A stretch of 41,249 nt of DNA from Kiritimatiellia bacterium (GCA_017481725.1 JAFUOX010000073.1:1-41249); one strand, 5' to 3'; positions 8,652 through 17,747 are shown, numbered from the stretch's first letter. Notes: generated from the letters alone by a model not told the origin. A program made the numbers and translations.

Positions 8652-9113
8652 ATGAAAAAAATATTATTTATTTGTCACGGTAATATTTGCCGTTCAACAA
8701 TGGCAGAATCTGTTTTTACATGGCTTGTAGAAAAGCGAGGCGTTTCACATATGTTTGAAATTTCCTCCGCTGGCACATCAGATGAGGAGGAGGGTAATCC
8801 TGTTCATCATGGCACACGAGCAAAGCTTGGTATTGAGGGTATATCTGTTGTTCCACATAAGGCACGTCAGCTAGTGTATGCAGATGCCGAAAAGTATGAT
8901 TATTTCATTGGTATGGATTCTTACAATATATCAAATATTAAATTTATCCTTCGAGATAAGGCATCAGAGGTGAAAATTTGCCGATTGCTTGATTTTTCAC
9001 AATATCCTGGCGACATTGCTGATCCATGGTACACTGGTAATTTTGACGATACCTTCCGTGATGTGCTTGAGGGTTGCGAAGCTTTGCTTGATTATTGCTT
9101 GAAGCAAAAATAG
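8652..9113 (+). CDS. Low-molecular-weight protein-tyrosine phosphatase
   Basis: 153 aa, typical for the family. The P-loop is CHGNICRS at residues 8-15 (nucleophile Cys8, Arg14). The general-acid loop is ADPWY with Asp124. The fold opening KKILFICHGN and the AESVF helix after the loop also fit. Such enzymes either dephosphorylate tyrosine kinases of polysaccharide export (Wzb/Etp) or act on low-molecular substrates; no Wzc-like kinase is present here, so the target is open. AGAGG lies upstream of the ATG. Lys codons and composition look more native than in the Fic gene, from whose stop it is 138 bp away. It ends in TAG. Confidence 0.92.
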   Translation: MKKILFICHGNICRSTMAESVFTWLVEKRGVSHMFEISSAGTSDEEEGNPVHHGTRAKLGIEGISVVPHKARQLVYADAEKYDYFIGMDSYNISNIKFILRDKASEVKICRLLDFSQYPGDIADPWYTGNFDDTFRDVLEGCEALLDYCLKQK

Positions 9114-9245
9114 GGTTAATGTATCGTGTAGGTCCTCACAAAAGCTAAATAATTCTTGATAATTTGTTATTTGACTAAAGCAAATATAGCACTTGAAAGT
9201 AAAATTTCAATGTGCCAAAAACTTGTAGATTTACCCAATTATCTA

Positions 9246-9274
9246 TTGCGTAAAATTTGTGTTTGTGTTAAACT
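9246..9274 (+). promoter_or_regulatory. Possible promoter of the TPR/ExbBD cluster
   Basis: TTGCGT (9246-9251) and TAAACT (9269-9274) are spaced 17 bp apart, 57 bp before the ATG at 9332. The match is moderate. The rest of the 9114-9331 spacer holds no gene that I can support. Confidence 0.35.
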
Positions 9275-9331
9275 TTAAACAAAAAGTAAATTGGAATAGT
9301 TGGGGTTTTGCTAATTTACGGAGAAAAATAT

Positions 9332-12300
9332 ATGGCAGGAAGTTTTTTGAAAAAGACAGGTCTAACAGTTGCTGCAGCATTTGTTGTGGCAATGTGTATG
9401 CCTAATGCACTTAATGCTCAGCAGGTAGATAATGATGCTGCTTTGGAGCTAGAATTTGTTTATTTAGAGCGTTTGGAGGCTGCTGGTTTTGCTAATATTG
9501 CTGAGGCAGTATTAAAGGATATTGAAACTAAATTTCCAGGAGCCAAGGTTCAGATTAAGATTAAAAAGCTAGCACAATTATTAGCTCGCGGAAAATTTGA
9601 TGAGGCACGTGCACAGATAGCTAAGGAACCAAATCAAGATTCTGTAGAAGTTTGGGGAATGAAATGCTCAATGGCTGACTACTATTTTGCATTTGGTAAA
9701 TATGATGAGTCCTTTGCTGAATATAAGAGCTTTTTCAATAAGTTTAGTGGAAATCCTCCAGAAGAGCTACGTAAGATTTATAATGAATCATACTATAAAT
9801 TTGCACAAATGCTTCTAATGCTCGATAGAGATGAAGAGGCATTAAAGGCATATGAAGCAATGCGTACAGGTAAATCTGGTATGCCAACACATATGCAGCG
9901 CCAAATTGCTTTCGAGAATGCTGAGCTTCTAGTTCGTATGGCAGAAGAGAATCCAGCTAAAAAGGATGAATACATTAAGCGTGCAGCTCCTATAGTGGAG
10001 AATATTCTTTGGACGCAGGATCTTTGGTTTGCACGTGCTGTAGCATTGCTTGCTCACATAAAGGTTGTTAATAATGATTTAGATGGAGCATCTGATGTAA
10101 TCCAAGACAATATGCCAATGATTAAGCAGATGGATAAGCAGCTTATGGAGATGGGCAAAGAGCAAAATCAAGATTTCTCTCGTTTAAGTCCTCTTGCAGA
10201 AAGCCGTTACCTAGTTGGTCAAATGCTACATAATGAAGCAATTCGTATGGTAGAAGCAGGCGAAACAACTGGTGCTAATGCTGATAAAATTAAGAAACTG
10301 TTGCTTGCTGGTAATCCAAATGCAATGACAGAATTTGCTAATGTTTACATTCGTTATCCTGCTAGCTCATGGGCTCCAGATGCGGGATTACGTATTGAGC
10401 AAATTAAGCAAATGGCAAGTGATTTATTTGGTTTGAGTCCAAAATTAAATATCACAGAAGAGCAGCGTGCAACAGTTGCTCAAAAACAATTTGATAATGC
10501 AAGCTTAAGCTATAATCAAAATCAATTTGAACAGGCTATAGAAGCATATTTACTTGTAATTAACCAATATCCAGAGGAAGAACGTTCAATCATTGGTATT
10601 GGAAATATGATTCGTTCAGCTTGTAAGTTACAATTAACTGCTAAAGATGCAGAAACCAAAGCATATTATAAACTTCTTGAAAATATGCTTGTTGGTCATC
10701 TAGCAGAGCGTTTCCATGATAAAGAAAAGATTATTGTTGAGGCAGCAGGTAATGAAATGCTTGGTATCGCACAATTCTATCGCGATAACAATATGTCTGC
10801 TCAAGCAAATGTAGTTCAAAATCTATTCTATGAGAATTATTCTTCTCACTCTTTAGCTGCACAATTGTTGATGGGTGATGCAGAGAAGCTATATGGTGAA
10901 GAGTCTTATGAAGAAGCTCTCAAATTGTATGAGATTCTTGCAAAGAATTACAAAAAATCACCTTTGTCATATGATGCAATCAAGCGTATGGCAGATTGCT
11001 ATAGTAAGCTAGGTGATGCAAAGAATGAAATTAAGGCCCGTGAGCTATATTATAAGCGTATAGAAGCACAGAAAAAGCCTTCTCATGAATTGCTATTGGC
11101 AAAATATTTATATTGTCGTTCTCTCAAGGCTTTTGCTGTTGCAGAGATGAAGGCTGGAAAGCTTGCTCTTGAATTAGAGAAGAAGGCTGGAAATGACCAG
11201 GTAGAAGAGGAAAAAGCTCCTGAAGGAGAAGAGGCTACAGAGGATCAAGCTCAGGGAGAAGAGGTAAAGAAGCAGCTTACTCCAATTCAGCGCATTAGCC
11301 AGGCACAAAAGTATCTTAGTGTTGTAATCAAGGAGTTAGGTGTAATTGAAAAATGGCTTTCTCCAGAGACCATTATTAAGTATCAAGCAAGTACAAAAGA
11401 ATCAGAAATGAATCAGTCCATTTTAGAAAGCTTGTATTTTGATAAGGCTCATGCATATTCCTCCTTGTATAGCAAGGATGCAGATAAAACTGTTAAATAT
11501 AAGCTATCTGCTATTGAACAGTATAGAAAATTACGCGAAAAGTTCCCTGAAAGTAAGAATATGCCAATGGTATTGATGCAATTGGGAACACTTCTATCCT
11601 CTGTTAAACAAGGTGATGAAGCAGCAGATGCAAAGTCAATGGAAGAGGCACAGGCAATTTTTGCTGAGCTAGCAGAAAAATATCCAGATTCAAACGAAGC
11701 AAAGAATGCACACTTTGTTCAGGGTAAGACACTTATTGAGCTAGGTTATCGCACTCAGGGTGTTGCTGCTTTGAAGAAGATGTTTGAGAATGCAAAGCAA
11801 TATAGTGCAGGTCAAATCTATTCAGCAGCTGAAGAGCTCTATGAATCTAAGGATTATGCAACAGCATTAGAGGGCTTTGAACTAGCAATAGAAAAAGCAG
11901 AAGGTAATGAATCAATCATTACACCATGCACCTATGGCAAAGCAAAGGTTTTGCATGCTCAAAAGAAGTATGAAGAAGCGGTTAAAGTTTTGGATGAATT
12001 CCAAGAGAAATATCCAAAGAGTTATCTATTGCTAGATGTACTTGATCTTATGAGTGTTTGTGGTGTTGAGGCAGCTCGTAATGAGAGTGATGTAAAAAAA
12101 CGTATCGAGCTATTTAATAACTCAATGAAGGCAATTAAGCTTGTTCGTCAATATCGTGGCACAACAGCAAAAGCTATTGCAGAAGCAGAGCTTCAAATGG
12201 GTCGTATCCTTGAAACATACGCAGAAATAGCAAAGAAATGGGATGATACTAAGCGAGCAGATGATTATATGGGTCGTGCTTCTAGCCAATACCAAAAGTT

Positions 12301-12517
12301 CATTATGTCCGCTAATGTTGAAGATGCAGAAATCCTTCCAATAGTCGAAGAGGCTTATGCTCGCGATATTCCAATATCTATTTCATTAAAGTTATTTGAT
12401 TCAGCAAAGGAAGATTGTGATACATACATTTCACTATTCCCTAATGGTAAATATCTAAGCAAGATTATGCTATATAAAACTCAGGCTGAGCAGGGTCTAA
12501 TGTCACAATCAAAGTAA
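9332..12517 (+). CDS. Large exported TPR protein of the ExbBD cluster
   Basis: The ATG at 9332 has CGGAGAAA (9319-9326) before it and opens a clear signal peptide (MAGSFLKKTG, hydrophobic core, ALNA before QQ). An in-frame TTG at 9308 is less likely. The mature protein is almost wholly alpha-helical repeats of TPR type (for example FEQAIEAYLLVINQYPEEE, YEEAVKVLDEFQEKYPKS). An acidic, Glu-rich linker lies at about residues 620-650. 1061 aa. It has no enzymatic motif. Position ahead of a second TPR protein, ExbB and two ExbD genes suggests a periplasmic or outer-membrane scaffold energised by that motor. This kind of gene order is known in PVC and other Gram-negatives, but the function is undefined. 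Confidence 0.82.
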   Translation: MAGSFLKKTGLTVAAAFVVAMCMPNALNAQQVDNDAALELEFVYLERLEAAGFANIAEAVLKDIETKFPGAKVQIKIKKLAQLLARGKFDEARAQIAKEPNQDSVEVWGMKCSMADYYFAFGKYDESFAEYKSFFNKFSGNPPEELRKIYNESYYKFAQMLLMLDRDEEALKAYEAMRTGKSGMPTHMQRQIAFENAELLVRMAEENPAKKDEYIKRAAPIVENILWTQDLWFARAVALLAHIKVVNNDLDGASDVIQDNMPMIKQMDKQLMEMGKEQNQDFSRLSPLAESRYLVGQMLHNEAIRMVEAGETTGANADKIKKLLLAGNPNAMTEFANVYIRYPASSWAPDAGLRIEQIKQMASDLFGLSPKLNITEEQRATVAQKQFDNASLSYNQNQFEQAIEAYLLVINQYPEEERSIIGIGNMIRSACKLQLTAKDAETKAYYKLLENMLVGHLAERFHDKEKIIVEAAGNEMLGIAQFYRDNNMSAQANVVQNLFYENYSSHSLAAQLLMGDAEKLYGEESYEEALKLYEILAKNYKKSPLSYDAIKRMADCYSKLGDAKNEIKARELYYKRIEAQKKPSHELLLAKYLYCRSLKAFAVAEMKAGKLALELEKKAGNDQVEEEKAPEGEEATEDQAQGEEVKKQLTPIQRISQAQKYLSVVIKELGVIEKWLSPETIIKYQASTKESEMNQSILESLYFDKAHAYSSLYSKDADKTVKYKLSAIEQYRKLREKFPESKNMPMVLMQLGTLLSSVKQGDEAADAKSMEEAQAIFAELAEKYPDSNEAKNAHFVQGKTLIELGYRTQGVAALKKMFENAKQYSAGQIYSAAEELYESKDYATALEGFELAIEKAEGNESIITPCTYGKAKVLHAQKKYEEAVKVLDEFQEKYPKSYLLLDVLDLMSVCGVEAARNESDVKKRIELFNNSMKAIKLVRQYRGTTAKAIAEAELQMGRILETYAEIAKKWDDTKRADDYMGRASSQYQKFIMSANVEDAEILPIVEEAYARDIPISISLKLFDSAKEDCDTYISLFPNGKYLSKIMLYKTQAEQGLMSQSK

Positions 12518-12558
12518 TTCAAATATAACAGCTTTAAAATAAATTTAGGAGAAAAATT

Positions 12559-13368
12559 ATGAAAATATCAGTAATCAAGAAAATTTCTATTGCAGCAATG
12601 TTAGTTGTTAGTATGCTAGCTAGTGTACAAGCAGCTGAGGTAAAAGCAAAACTACTTATTGATGGAGTAGAAACACCATGTATGCTAATGTGGAAGCCTG
12701 CTTCTAAGGTATATGTTGTAAAGCAAGGTAATATGACTCGTGAAGTTTCACCTGATAGCATCCAAGCAATGGTAGTTGCTCCACCAGCTGGTTGGGATGA
12801 AATTATGAAGCGTGTTCGTTCTGCAAATCCAGCTACAGCAATTCCTCAGCTTCAAAAAATCATGCAGGAATATGTTATGCTTGATTATGATGGAAAAGCA
12901 GGTGCAATTGCTGCTCAAATCTATCTAAAACAGGGAAAGGCTCAGGAAGCACTTAAAATTTGCGAAAAGGTTGTTAGCACAAATAAGCGTGCAGCATATG
13001 CTTCAGAGATGGCTCCTTTTTACTGGGAGGCAATGATTGCTACTAGAAAGACAGCAAGCCTAGCAGGTATGCTAAATAGAGCTGTTGCATCAGGAAATCG
13101 CTCTATTGCAGCAGCAGCATTGATTGCTCGTGGTGATTTGCTTCGCTCTGAGGATAAAAATATGGATGCATTAAAGGATGGATACCTACGTGTTGTTTAT
13201 CTTTATACTTCAGAAACAGCAAAGCAGCCAGAAGCAATCTATAAAGCTTTTGAAACATTTAATGCTCTTGGTCAAACAACATATGCAGAAAAAATGCGTA
13301 GTATGCTTCTAAAAAATCCAGCATATAAGAAAAGTGAGTGGGCTAAAAAGCTAACAAGCGGAAAATAA
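12559..13368 (+). CDS. Small exported TPR-like protein of the ExbBD cluster
   Basis: 269 aa. It begins with a signal peptide (MKISVIKK, hydrophobic run, cleavage likely at VQA before AEVK). A short beta-like region follows (residues ~27-70, KAKLLIDGVETPCMLMWKPA). The remainder is helical, TPR-like, including AGAIAAQIYLKQGKAQEALK. TAGGAGAA stands before the ATG and the gap from the large TPR gene is 41 bp, so cotranscription is likely. I do not recognise a specific family. It may be a periplasmic adaptor between the large TPR protein and the ExbB/ExbD motor. Confidence 0.7.
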   Translation: MKISVIKKISIAAMLVVSMLASVQAAEVKAKLLIDGVETPCMLMWKPASKVYVVKQGNMTREVSPDSIQAMVVAPPAGWDEIMKRVRSANPATAIPQLQKIMQEYVMLDYDGKAGAIAAQIYLKQGKAQEALKICEKVVSTNKRAAYASEMAPFYWEAMIATRKTASLAGMLNRAVASGNRSIAAAALIARGDLLRSEDKNMDALKDGYLRVVYLYTSETAKQPEAIYKAFETFNALGQTTYAEKMRSMLLKNPAYKKSEWAKKLTSGK

Positions 13369-13439
13369 TTTTGGTTGGTAAAATTTAAATAATTTTAATT
13401 AAATATAAACATAAAACACAAAACGAAAAGGTAAATAAA

Positions 13440-14237
13440 ATGAAAAAAAGTTTCCTAATGTCTATTGTTTGCGCGGGTCTACTATGTTTTTCTGCTCAGA
13501 CAGCATTTTCCCAAGATGTATCAGGTGATGTAGCAGGTGATGCACCTGCAGCAGGTCAGCTTGTAAATAATACAGCTGCTGCTCAGCCTGCAGCTGGTTC
13601 ACAGAATCAATTTATGCAGGTATTGTTTGGTTCTGGACCTGTTGGCTTCTTCCTCTGGGTTGTTCTTATTGGTGCTCTAGTTGCATATATCTATCTTGCA
13701 ATTGACTGTGCAATTCTTATCCAAACAGATAAAATTATGCCAGGTGTCCTAATTGCTAATGTTGAGGCAGCAATGAAAGAGGGTGATGTTGTTAAGGCTC
13801 TACAATTTTGCGAAAACGATCCAACACCACTAGCTCATATTCTTTCTGCTGGCTTTAGCCATGTTGAAGAAGGCTTCGAGGTTATTGATGAGGCAATTGC
13901 TTCTGCTGCTGACGTTGAAGTTGAGAAAATTATGCAGCGCCTAACTTGGATTTCTGTTGTTGGTAACTTGGCTCCTATGATGGGTCTACTTGGTACAGTT
14001 CAAGGTATGATTATGGCGTTCGCTAACTTGGCTGGTGGTACTCCTGACGTTGGTGCTCTTGCTGTTAACATTTCTCAGGCTCTATGGACAACAGCTGGTG
14101 GTCTAATTTGTGCTATCCCTTCTGTTGCAACATATTATGGCTTCCGTAATAAGGCTAATAATATTGTTCTTAAGATGACAATTATGACTACTGAGCTAAT
14201 CAAGGATTTGCGTAACGTAGAAGTCGTTGCTGAATAG
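13440..14237 (+). CDS. MotA/TolQ/ExbB proton channel family protein
   Basis: 265 aa. An N-terminal signal-like segment (MKKSFLMSIVCAGLLCFSAQ... ending TAFSQ) is followed by an Ala/Gln-rich linker. Then comes TM1 (~residues 62-85, GFFLWVVLIGALVAYIYLAI), a cytoplasmic domain, and the hallmark TM2/TM3 region NLAPMMGLLGTVQGMIMAF...LWTTAGGLICAIPSV. ExbB/TolQ subunits form the proton-driven stator pentamer with ExbD/TolR dimers. Here it lies between exported TPR proteins and two ExbD proteins, with no TonB or TolA in view. The extra N-terminal signal sequence resembles ExbB variants with a periplasmic extension. AAAAGGT precedes the ATG. Confidence 0.92.
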   Translation: MKKSFLMSIVCAGLLCFSAQTAFSQDVSGDVAGDAPAAGQLVNNTAAAQPAAGSQNQFMQVLFGSGPVGFFLWVVLIGALVAYIYLAIDCAILIQTDKIMPGVLIANVEAAMKEGDVVKALQFCENDPTPLAHILSAGFSHVEEGFEVIDEAIASAADVEVEKIMQRLTWISVVGNLAPMMGLLGTVQGMIMAFANLAGGTPDVGALAVNISQALWTTAGGLICAIPSVATYYGFRNKANNIVLKMTIMTTELIKDLRNVEVVAE

Positions 14238-14244
14238 TCTCCAA

Positions 14245-14306
14245 TTAGTGTTTGTTTAAGAAATTTTGTGCCAGCCACAGATATAAGGTTGGCACATGAA
14301 CACTAA
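14245..14306 (+). other. Two-tier stem-loop between exbB and exbD
   Basis: The outer stem TTAGTGTT (14245-14252) pairs exactly with AACACTAA (14299-14306). The inner stem TGTGCCAGCC (14267-14276) pairs with GGTTGGCACA (14287-14296) with one G-U, around a 10-base loop. No T-run follows directly, so an RNA processing or stability element fits better than a terminator. The exbD ribosome site begins only about 6 bp downstream. Confidence 0.6.
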
Positions 14307-14325
14307 ATAGTTAGAGGATTTTTTT

Positions 14326-14856
14326 ATGGCACGAAAAAAGAAAAGAAGCAATGGAGAAGACGCAAATGTCGATATGACACCTATGATCGACGTTGTGTTC
14401 CAGCTTATTATCTTCTTCGTTGTAACAATTACAATGGCTGATGCTAAGGATAATTCTATTCGCTTGGAGCTTGCTCCAGATGGCGAAGAGGTTGAATCTG
14501 CTAGCGAAAATCCAGATGCCGCAACTTCAATTACGATTGATGTTAATCGTAAGGGACGTATGTCTATGTCCAATGTTACGATGAATGAAAAGCAGTTGCG
14601 CGACATTATGGCCCGCCGTTTTAAAAAGTTTGGAAATAACTTTGAGGTTTGGATTCGTGGTGATGCTTTAGCAACACATAACCAAATCAGAAGAGCAATG
14701 GATATTTGCACTGATTGTGGTATTGGTAAGGTTTCTTTCCTTGCTGTTAAGGATACAAGAACACCTGAACAAAGAGATTTCTTTGCTGGTAGCAATACCA
14801 AGGATGCTCCGCATGCAACGCAATACAGAACTATGAAGAGAAGGATTACTAAATAG
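14326..14856 (+). CDS. ExbD/TolR family protein (first copy)
   Basis: 176 aa. A short Lys/Arg-rich cytoplasmic N-terminus leads into the single transmembrane helix VDMTPMIDVVFQLIIFFVV, with the conserved membrane Asp (MIDVVF) that carries protons. A periplasmic domain follows. Compared with the next gene it has a C-terminal extension of ~35 residues rich in Arg, Lys and Thr (ending KRRITK). AGAGG is before the ATG. It is followed after 2 bp by a second ExbD, so the two are translationally linked and may form a heterodimer in the stator. Confidence 0.92.
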   Translation: MARKKKRSNGEDANVDMTPMIDVVFQLIIFFVVTITMADAKDNSIRLELAPDGEEVESASENPDAATSITIDVNRKGRMSMSNVTMNEKQLRDIMARRFKKFGNNFEVWIRGDALATHNQIRRAMDICTDCGIGKVSFLAVKDTRTPEQRDFFAGSNTKDAPHATQYRTMKRRITK

Positions 14857-14858
14857 TT

Positions 14859-15263
14859 ATGGCAAAAAAATCACGTCGTAAAAAGGGTGATAACGTAGCA
14901 TTGGAAATGACTCCAATGATTGACGTTGTGTTCCAGCTACTAATTTTCTTCATTGTTACTCTAAAGCAAGAAGATATTATGGCAAATCTTGAGGCATTTC
15001 GTCCTGCTCCTGATAGTAGTGCAACTGTCGAAGAGAAGGAGGAGCCACTTCAAATCCTTATTGGTAAGGAAGGGCTTGCCTTTAATGGTGCATTAGTTAA
15101 TGAAGAACAGTTAGCTAAGAAATTAGAGAATATTGTTAAACGTAATAAAGACGCAATGATTCTTATTAAATCATCGGGCGATGCTCCTCACATGTATCTA
15201 GTATCAGCTCTAGATATTTGTAGCAGGGTTGGAATAACAAAAATTTCAGTATTTAGCTTGTAA
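14859..15263 (+). CDS. ExbD/TolR family protein (second copy)
   Basis: 134 aa, the standard ExbD length. It has a basic N-terminus (MAKKSRRKKGD), then LEMTPMIDVVFQLLIFFIV with the conserved Asp, and a periplasmic ExbD/TolR fold ending ALDICSRVGITKISVFSL. It shares only the core with the first copy, so it is an old paralogue and not a recent duplicate. It begins 2 bp after the first copy's stop, and a terminator follows, making it the last gene of the cluster. Confidence 0.92.
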   Translation: MAKKSRRKKGDNVALEMTPMIDVVFQLLIFFIVTLKQEDIMANLEAFRPAPDSSATVEEKEEPLQILIGKEGLAFNGALVNEEQLAKKLENIVKRNKDAMILIKSSGDAPHMYLVSALDICSRVGITKISVFSL

Positions 15264-15271
15264 TGATTGTA

Positions 15272-15299
15272 ACGGGTGGCACAAATGCCACCCGTTTTG
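15272..15299 (+). terminator. Terminator of the TPR/ExbBD cluster
   Basis: An 11-bp stem (15272-15282 with 15287-15297; ACGGGTGGCA/TGCCACCCGT) with loop CAAA is followed by a short run TTTT. It is 8 bp beyond the stop of the second exbD. Confidence 0.85.
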
Positions 15300-15359
15300 C
15301 ATATATGTATATTTAATCTCTAATTTCTATAATTCCTTTGTCAAATTTAGGTTTATTTG

Positions 15360-15389
15360 TTGCTATTCAACCTAGATTTAGAGTATAAT
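15360..15389 (+). promoter_or_regulatory. Promoter of the sugar kinase operon
   Basis: TTGCTA (15360-15365), an 18-bp spacer and a perfect TATAAT (15384-15389) lie 36 bp before the preferred hexokinase start. This rules out the in-frame TTG at 15357 as the start, since that is upstream of the -35 box. Confidence 0.65.
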
Positions 15390-15425
15390 GTAATTAATGA
15401 TTTATCTATAAAGGAGAATAATGCT

Positions 15426-16721
15426 ATGATGGATGTTGCAACATTTTTCAAAAACCACAATTTTACTGCTGATATCAATGTAGAGGCACTATTGGCAGAA
15501 TTCGATAAGCAAATGGTTCAGGGACTAGAAGGTAAGGGTGGATCACTTAAGATGATTCCTGCATATGTTGATGCAGATAAGGAGGTCCCAACGGAGACAC
15601 CAATTATCGTTCTAGATGCTGGTGGCACAAATCTACGTGTTGCTGTGCTTTGGTTTGATAAGGCTGGTAAGGTTAGAATCGAAGATTTCCAAAAGTATGC
15701 AATGCCAGGTACAGGCGATATGGAGCTGGCAGAGGATGTTTTCTTTGATTGCTTTGCAGATTATCTTTCAAATGTTTCACGTCGTTCAGATAGCATTGGC
15801 TTCTGCTTCTCTTATCCAACAGAAATCACACCAGACCTTGATGGTAAGCTACTTCATTGGACAAAGCAGGTAAAAGCACCTGAGGTAGTTGGAAAGATGG
15901 TTGGAACAGGCATTTCAAAGGCGGTTGAAAAGCGCACAGGCATTAAGCTAAAGGTAAAGGTTTTGAATGATACTGTTGCAACACTTTTGGCAGGTAAGAG
16001 TGCTGGCCTTGCACGTCAATACTCCGCATATGTTGGCTTTATCCTTGGCACAGGTACAAATATTGCTTATGTTGAGGCAAATAAGAATATCACAAAGATT
16101 TCTGGCATTAACCCAGATGCATCTATGGTTATCAATGTAGAGTCTGGTAACTTTAATGGTGCCGAGCTTTCAGATTTTGATAAGGCATTTGATGCAACAA
16201 CAAGTGACCCAGGTGTTGGTCTATTTGAAAAGATGATTTCTGGTGCTTATATGGGTGGTGTTGGATTGGTAATGCTTAAGGCAGCAGCAACAGATGGCTT
16301 GTTCTCTGATGGCTTTGCAGCAAAGCTTCTTGCAATGAATTCTCTAGAGACAATGCATTTTGACAACTTCATTGCTAACCCATTCATCAAAGATGGCATT
16401 TTTGAAGCAATGGATCCAACAGATGATGATCGCCGTATGGCTATGACAATTGGTGAGCAGTTATTTGTCCGTGCTGCAAAGCTAACAGCAGTAAATATCG
16501 CAGCTGCTGTAATTCGCTCAAATGCTGGCACAGACAAGCTACATCCTGTTTGCGTGACAGTTGATGGTTCAACCTACTACAAGACACGCTCTGCATTCTT
16601 CAAGTCACGCGTTGAACAATATTTGCGTGAGATTTTAAATGGTCGCGGAATTTACTTTGAGGTAATTTCTGTTGACGATGCACCAATGGTTGGCTCTGGT
16701 GTTGCTGGTTTAATTTCATAA
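15426..16721 (+). CDS. Hexokinase family sugar kinase
   Basis: The likely start is the ATG at 15426 (or 15429): GGAG is at 15413-15416 and the promoter lies just upstream. That gives 431 aa. The actin-like ATPase signatures are in order: phosphate-1 VLDAGGTNLRVA, the sugar-binding region GFCFSYPTEI, LNDTVATLLAG with the catalytic-type Asp, and GFILGTGTNIAYVE. NVESGNF follows. This is the eukaryotic-type hexokinase family (also found in Bacteroides and PVC bacteria), not the ROK family. It would phosphorylate a hexose at C6 with ATP in the cytoplasm; the preferred sugar cannot be read. The GHMP kinase gene follows after 21 bp. Confidence 0.88.
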   Translation: MMDVATFFKNHNFTADINVEALLAEFDKQMVQGLEGKGGSLKMIPAYVDADKEVPTETPIIVLDAGGTNLRVAVLWFDKAGKVRIEDFQKYAMPGTGDMELAEDVFFDCFADYLSNVSRRSDSIGFCFSYPTEITPDLDGKLLHWTKQVKAPEVVGKMVGTGISKAVEKRTGIKLKVKVLNDTVATLLAGKSAGLARQYSAYVGFILGTGTNIAYVEANKNITKISGINPDASMVINVESGNFNGAELSDFDKAFDATTSDPGVGLFEKMISGAYMGGVGLVMLKAAATDGLFSDGFAAKLLAMNSLETMHFDNFIANPFIKDGIFEAMDPTDDDRRMAMTIGEQLFVRAAKLTAVNIAAAVIRSNAGTDKLHPVCVTVDGSTYYKTRSAFFKSRVEQYLREILNGRGIYFEVISVDDAPMVGSGVAGLIS

Positions 16722-16742
16722 ATTATTGTTTGGAGTCTCAAA

Positions 16743-17747
16743 ATGATTATTAAAACAAAAGCATATGCACGTGCTGCATTGATAGGTAATCCATCTGATG
16801 GATATTTTGGAAAGACCATTTCCTTTACCTTCAGTAATTTTGCTGCAACAGTAACCCTTTATGAGTCTCCAGAGCTAGAGATTATTCCAACGGAGCGTGA
16901 TGGCTCAACATTTAACAGTATTGATGGGCTTATGGAGGATGTCCGCCTATTTGGTTATTATGGCGGCATTCGTCTATTAAAGGCAGCAATTAAAACCTTC
17001 CGTCAATATACAATAGATAATGGAATAGAAATTGATAAGCGTAATTTTACAATTCGCTATGAGTCAAATATTCCAAATCTTGTTGGTTTGTCAGGTTCCA
17101 GTGCTATTATTACAGCATGCTTCCGTGCATTGATGGCATTTTATGGAGTTACAATTCCAAAGCCAGAGCTAGCAAATATCATCCGTGCAACAGAGCAGAA
17201 GGAGCTTGGAATTACAGCGGGCCTTCAGGATCGCGTAATTCAGGTTTATGAGGGCCTTGTTTACATGGACTTTGATAAAAAGCTAATGGATAAGCAGGGA
17301 CACGGAAATTATGTTGAGCTAAGTCCTTCAATTTTGCCAAATTTATATATTGCATATCGCACAGATTTATCAGAAATGTCAGATGTTTTCCATAATAACA
17401 TCCGTGCTCGCTTTGAGGCTGGTGAAAAGGAAATCGTTGATGCTATGAAGTACTGGGGTGATATAACAGACCAGGGTCGTGATTGCTTGCTATCAAAGGA
17501 TTATGATAAGCTTTCCCAGCTAATGAATGATAACTTTGATATGCGTGCAAAGCTTTATAAACTAAGCGAGGGAAATCTTCGTATGGTAAAGATAGCTCGT
17601 GAGTGTGGAGCAAGTGCTAAATTCACAGGCTCTGGTGGAGCAATTGTTGGTATTTATAAGGATGAAGCAATGTTTGAATTGCTTAAGGAAAAGCTAGGTA
17701 AATACTCAGTTGAGGTAATTAAACCAAATGTTATTAAAAGCAACTAG
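16743..17747 (+). CDS. GHMP kinase, glucuronokinase/galactokinase-like
   Basis: 334 aa. It opens KTKAYARAALIGNPSDGYFGKTISF, close to plant-type glucuronokinases as I recall them. GHMP motif 2 is NLVGLSGSSAIITA (the P-loop-like GLSGSSA) and motif 3 is AKFTGSGGAIVG near the C-terminus. Members phosphorylate small molecules; the glucuronokinase branch makes sugar 1-phosphates from ATP and the free sugar. Substrate assignment (glucuronate, galactose or another sugar) is uncertain. TGGAGT sits 6 bp before the ATG. It lies between hexokinase and thioredoxin in one likely operon and ends in TAG. Confidence 0.85.
   Translation: MIIKTKAYARAALIGNPSDGYFGKTISFTFSNFAATVTLYESPELEIIPTERDGSTFNSIDGLMEDVRLFGYYGGIRLLKAAIKTFRQYTIDNGIEIDKRNFTIRYESNIPNLVGLSGSSAIITACFRALMAFYGVTIPKPELANIIRATEQKELGITAGLQDRVIQVYEGLVYMDFDKKLMDKQGHGNYVELSPSILPNLYIAYRTDLSEMSDVFHNNIRARFEAGEKEIVDAMKYWGDITDQGRDCLLSKDYDKLSQLMNDNFDMRAKLYKLSEGNLRMVKIARECGASAKFTGSGGAIVGIYKDEAMFELLKEKLGKYSVEVIKPNVIKSN

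Noticed and set aside
14256..14801. 181-codon minus-strand frame opposite exbD
   Set aside because: It lies entirely antisense to a clear ExbD gene and has no recognisable family.
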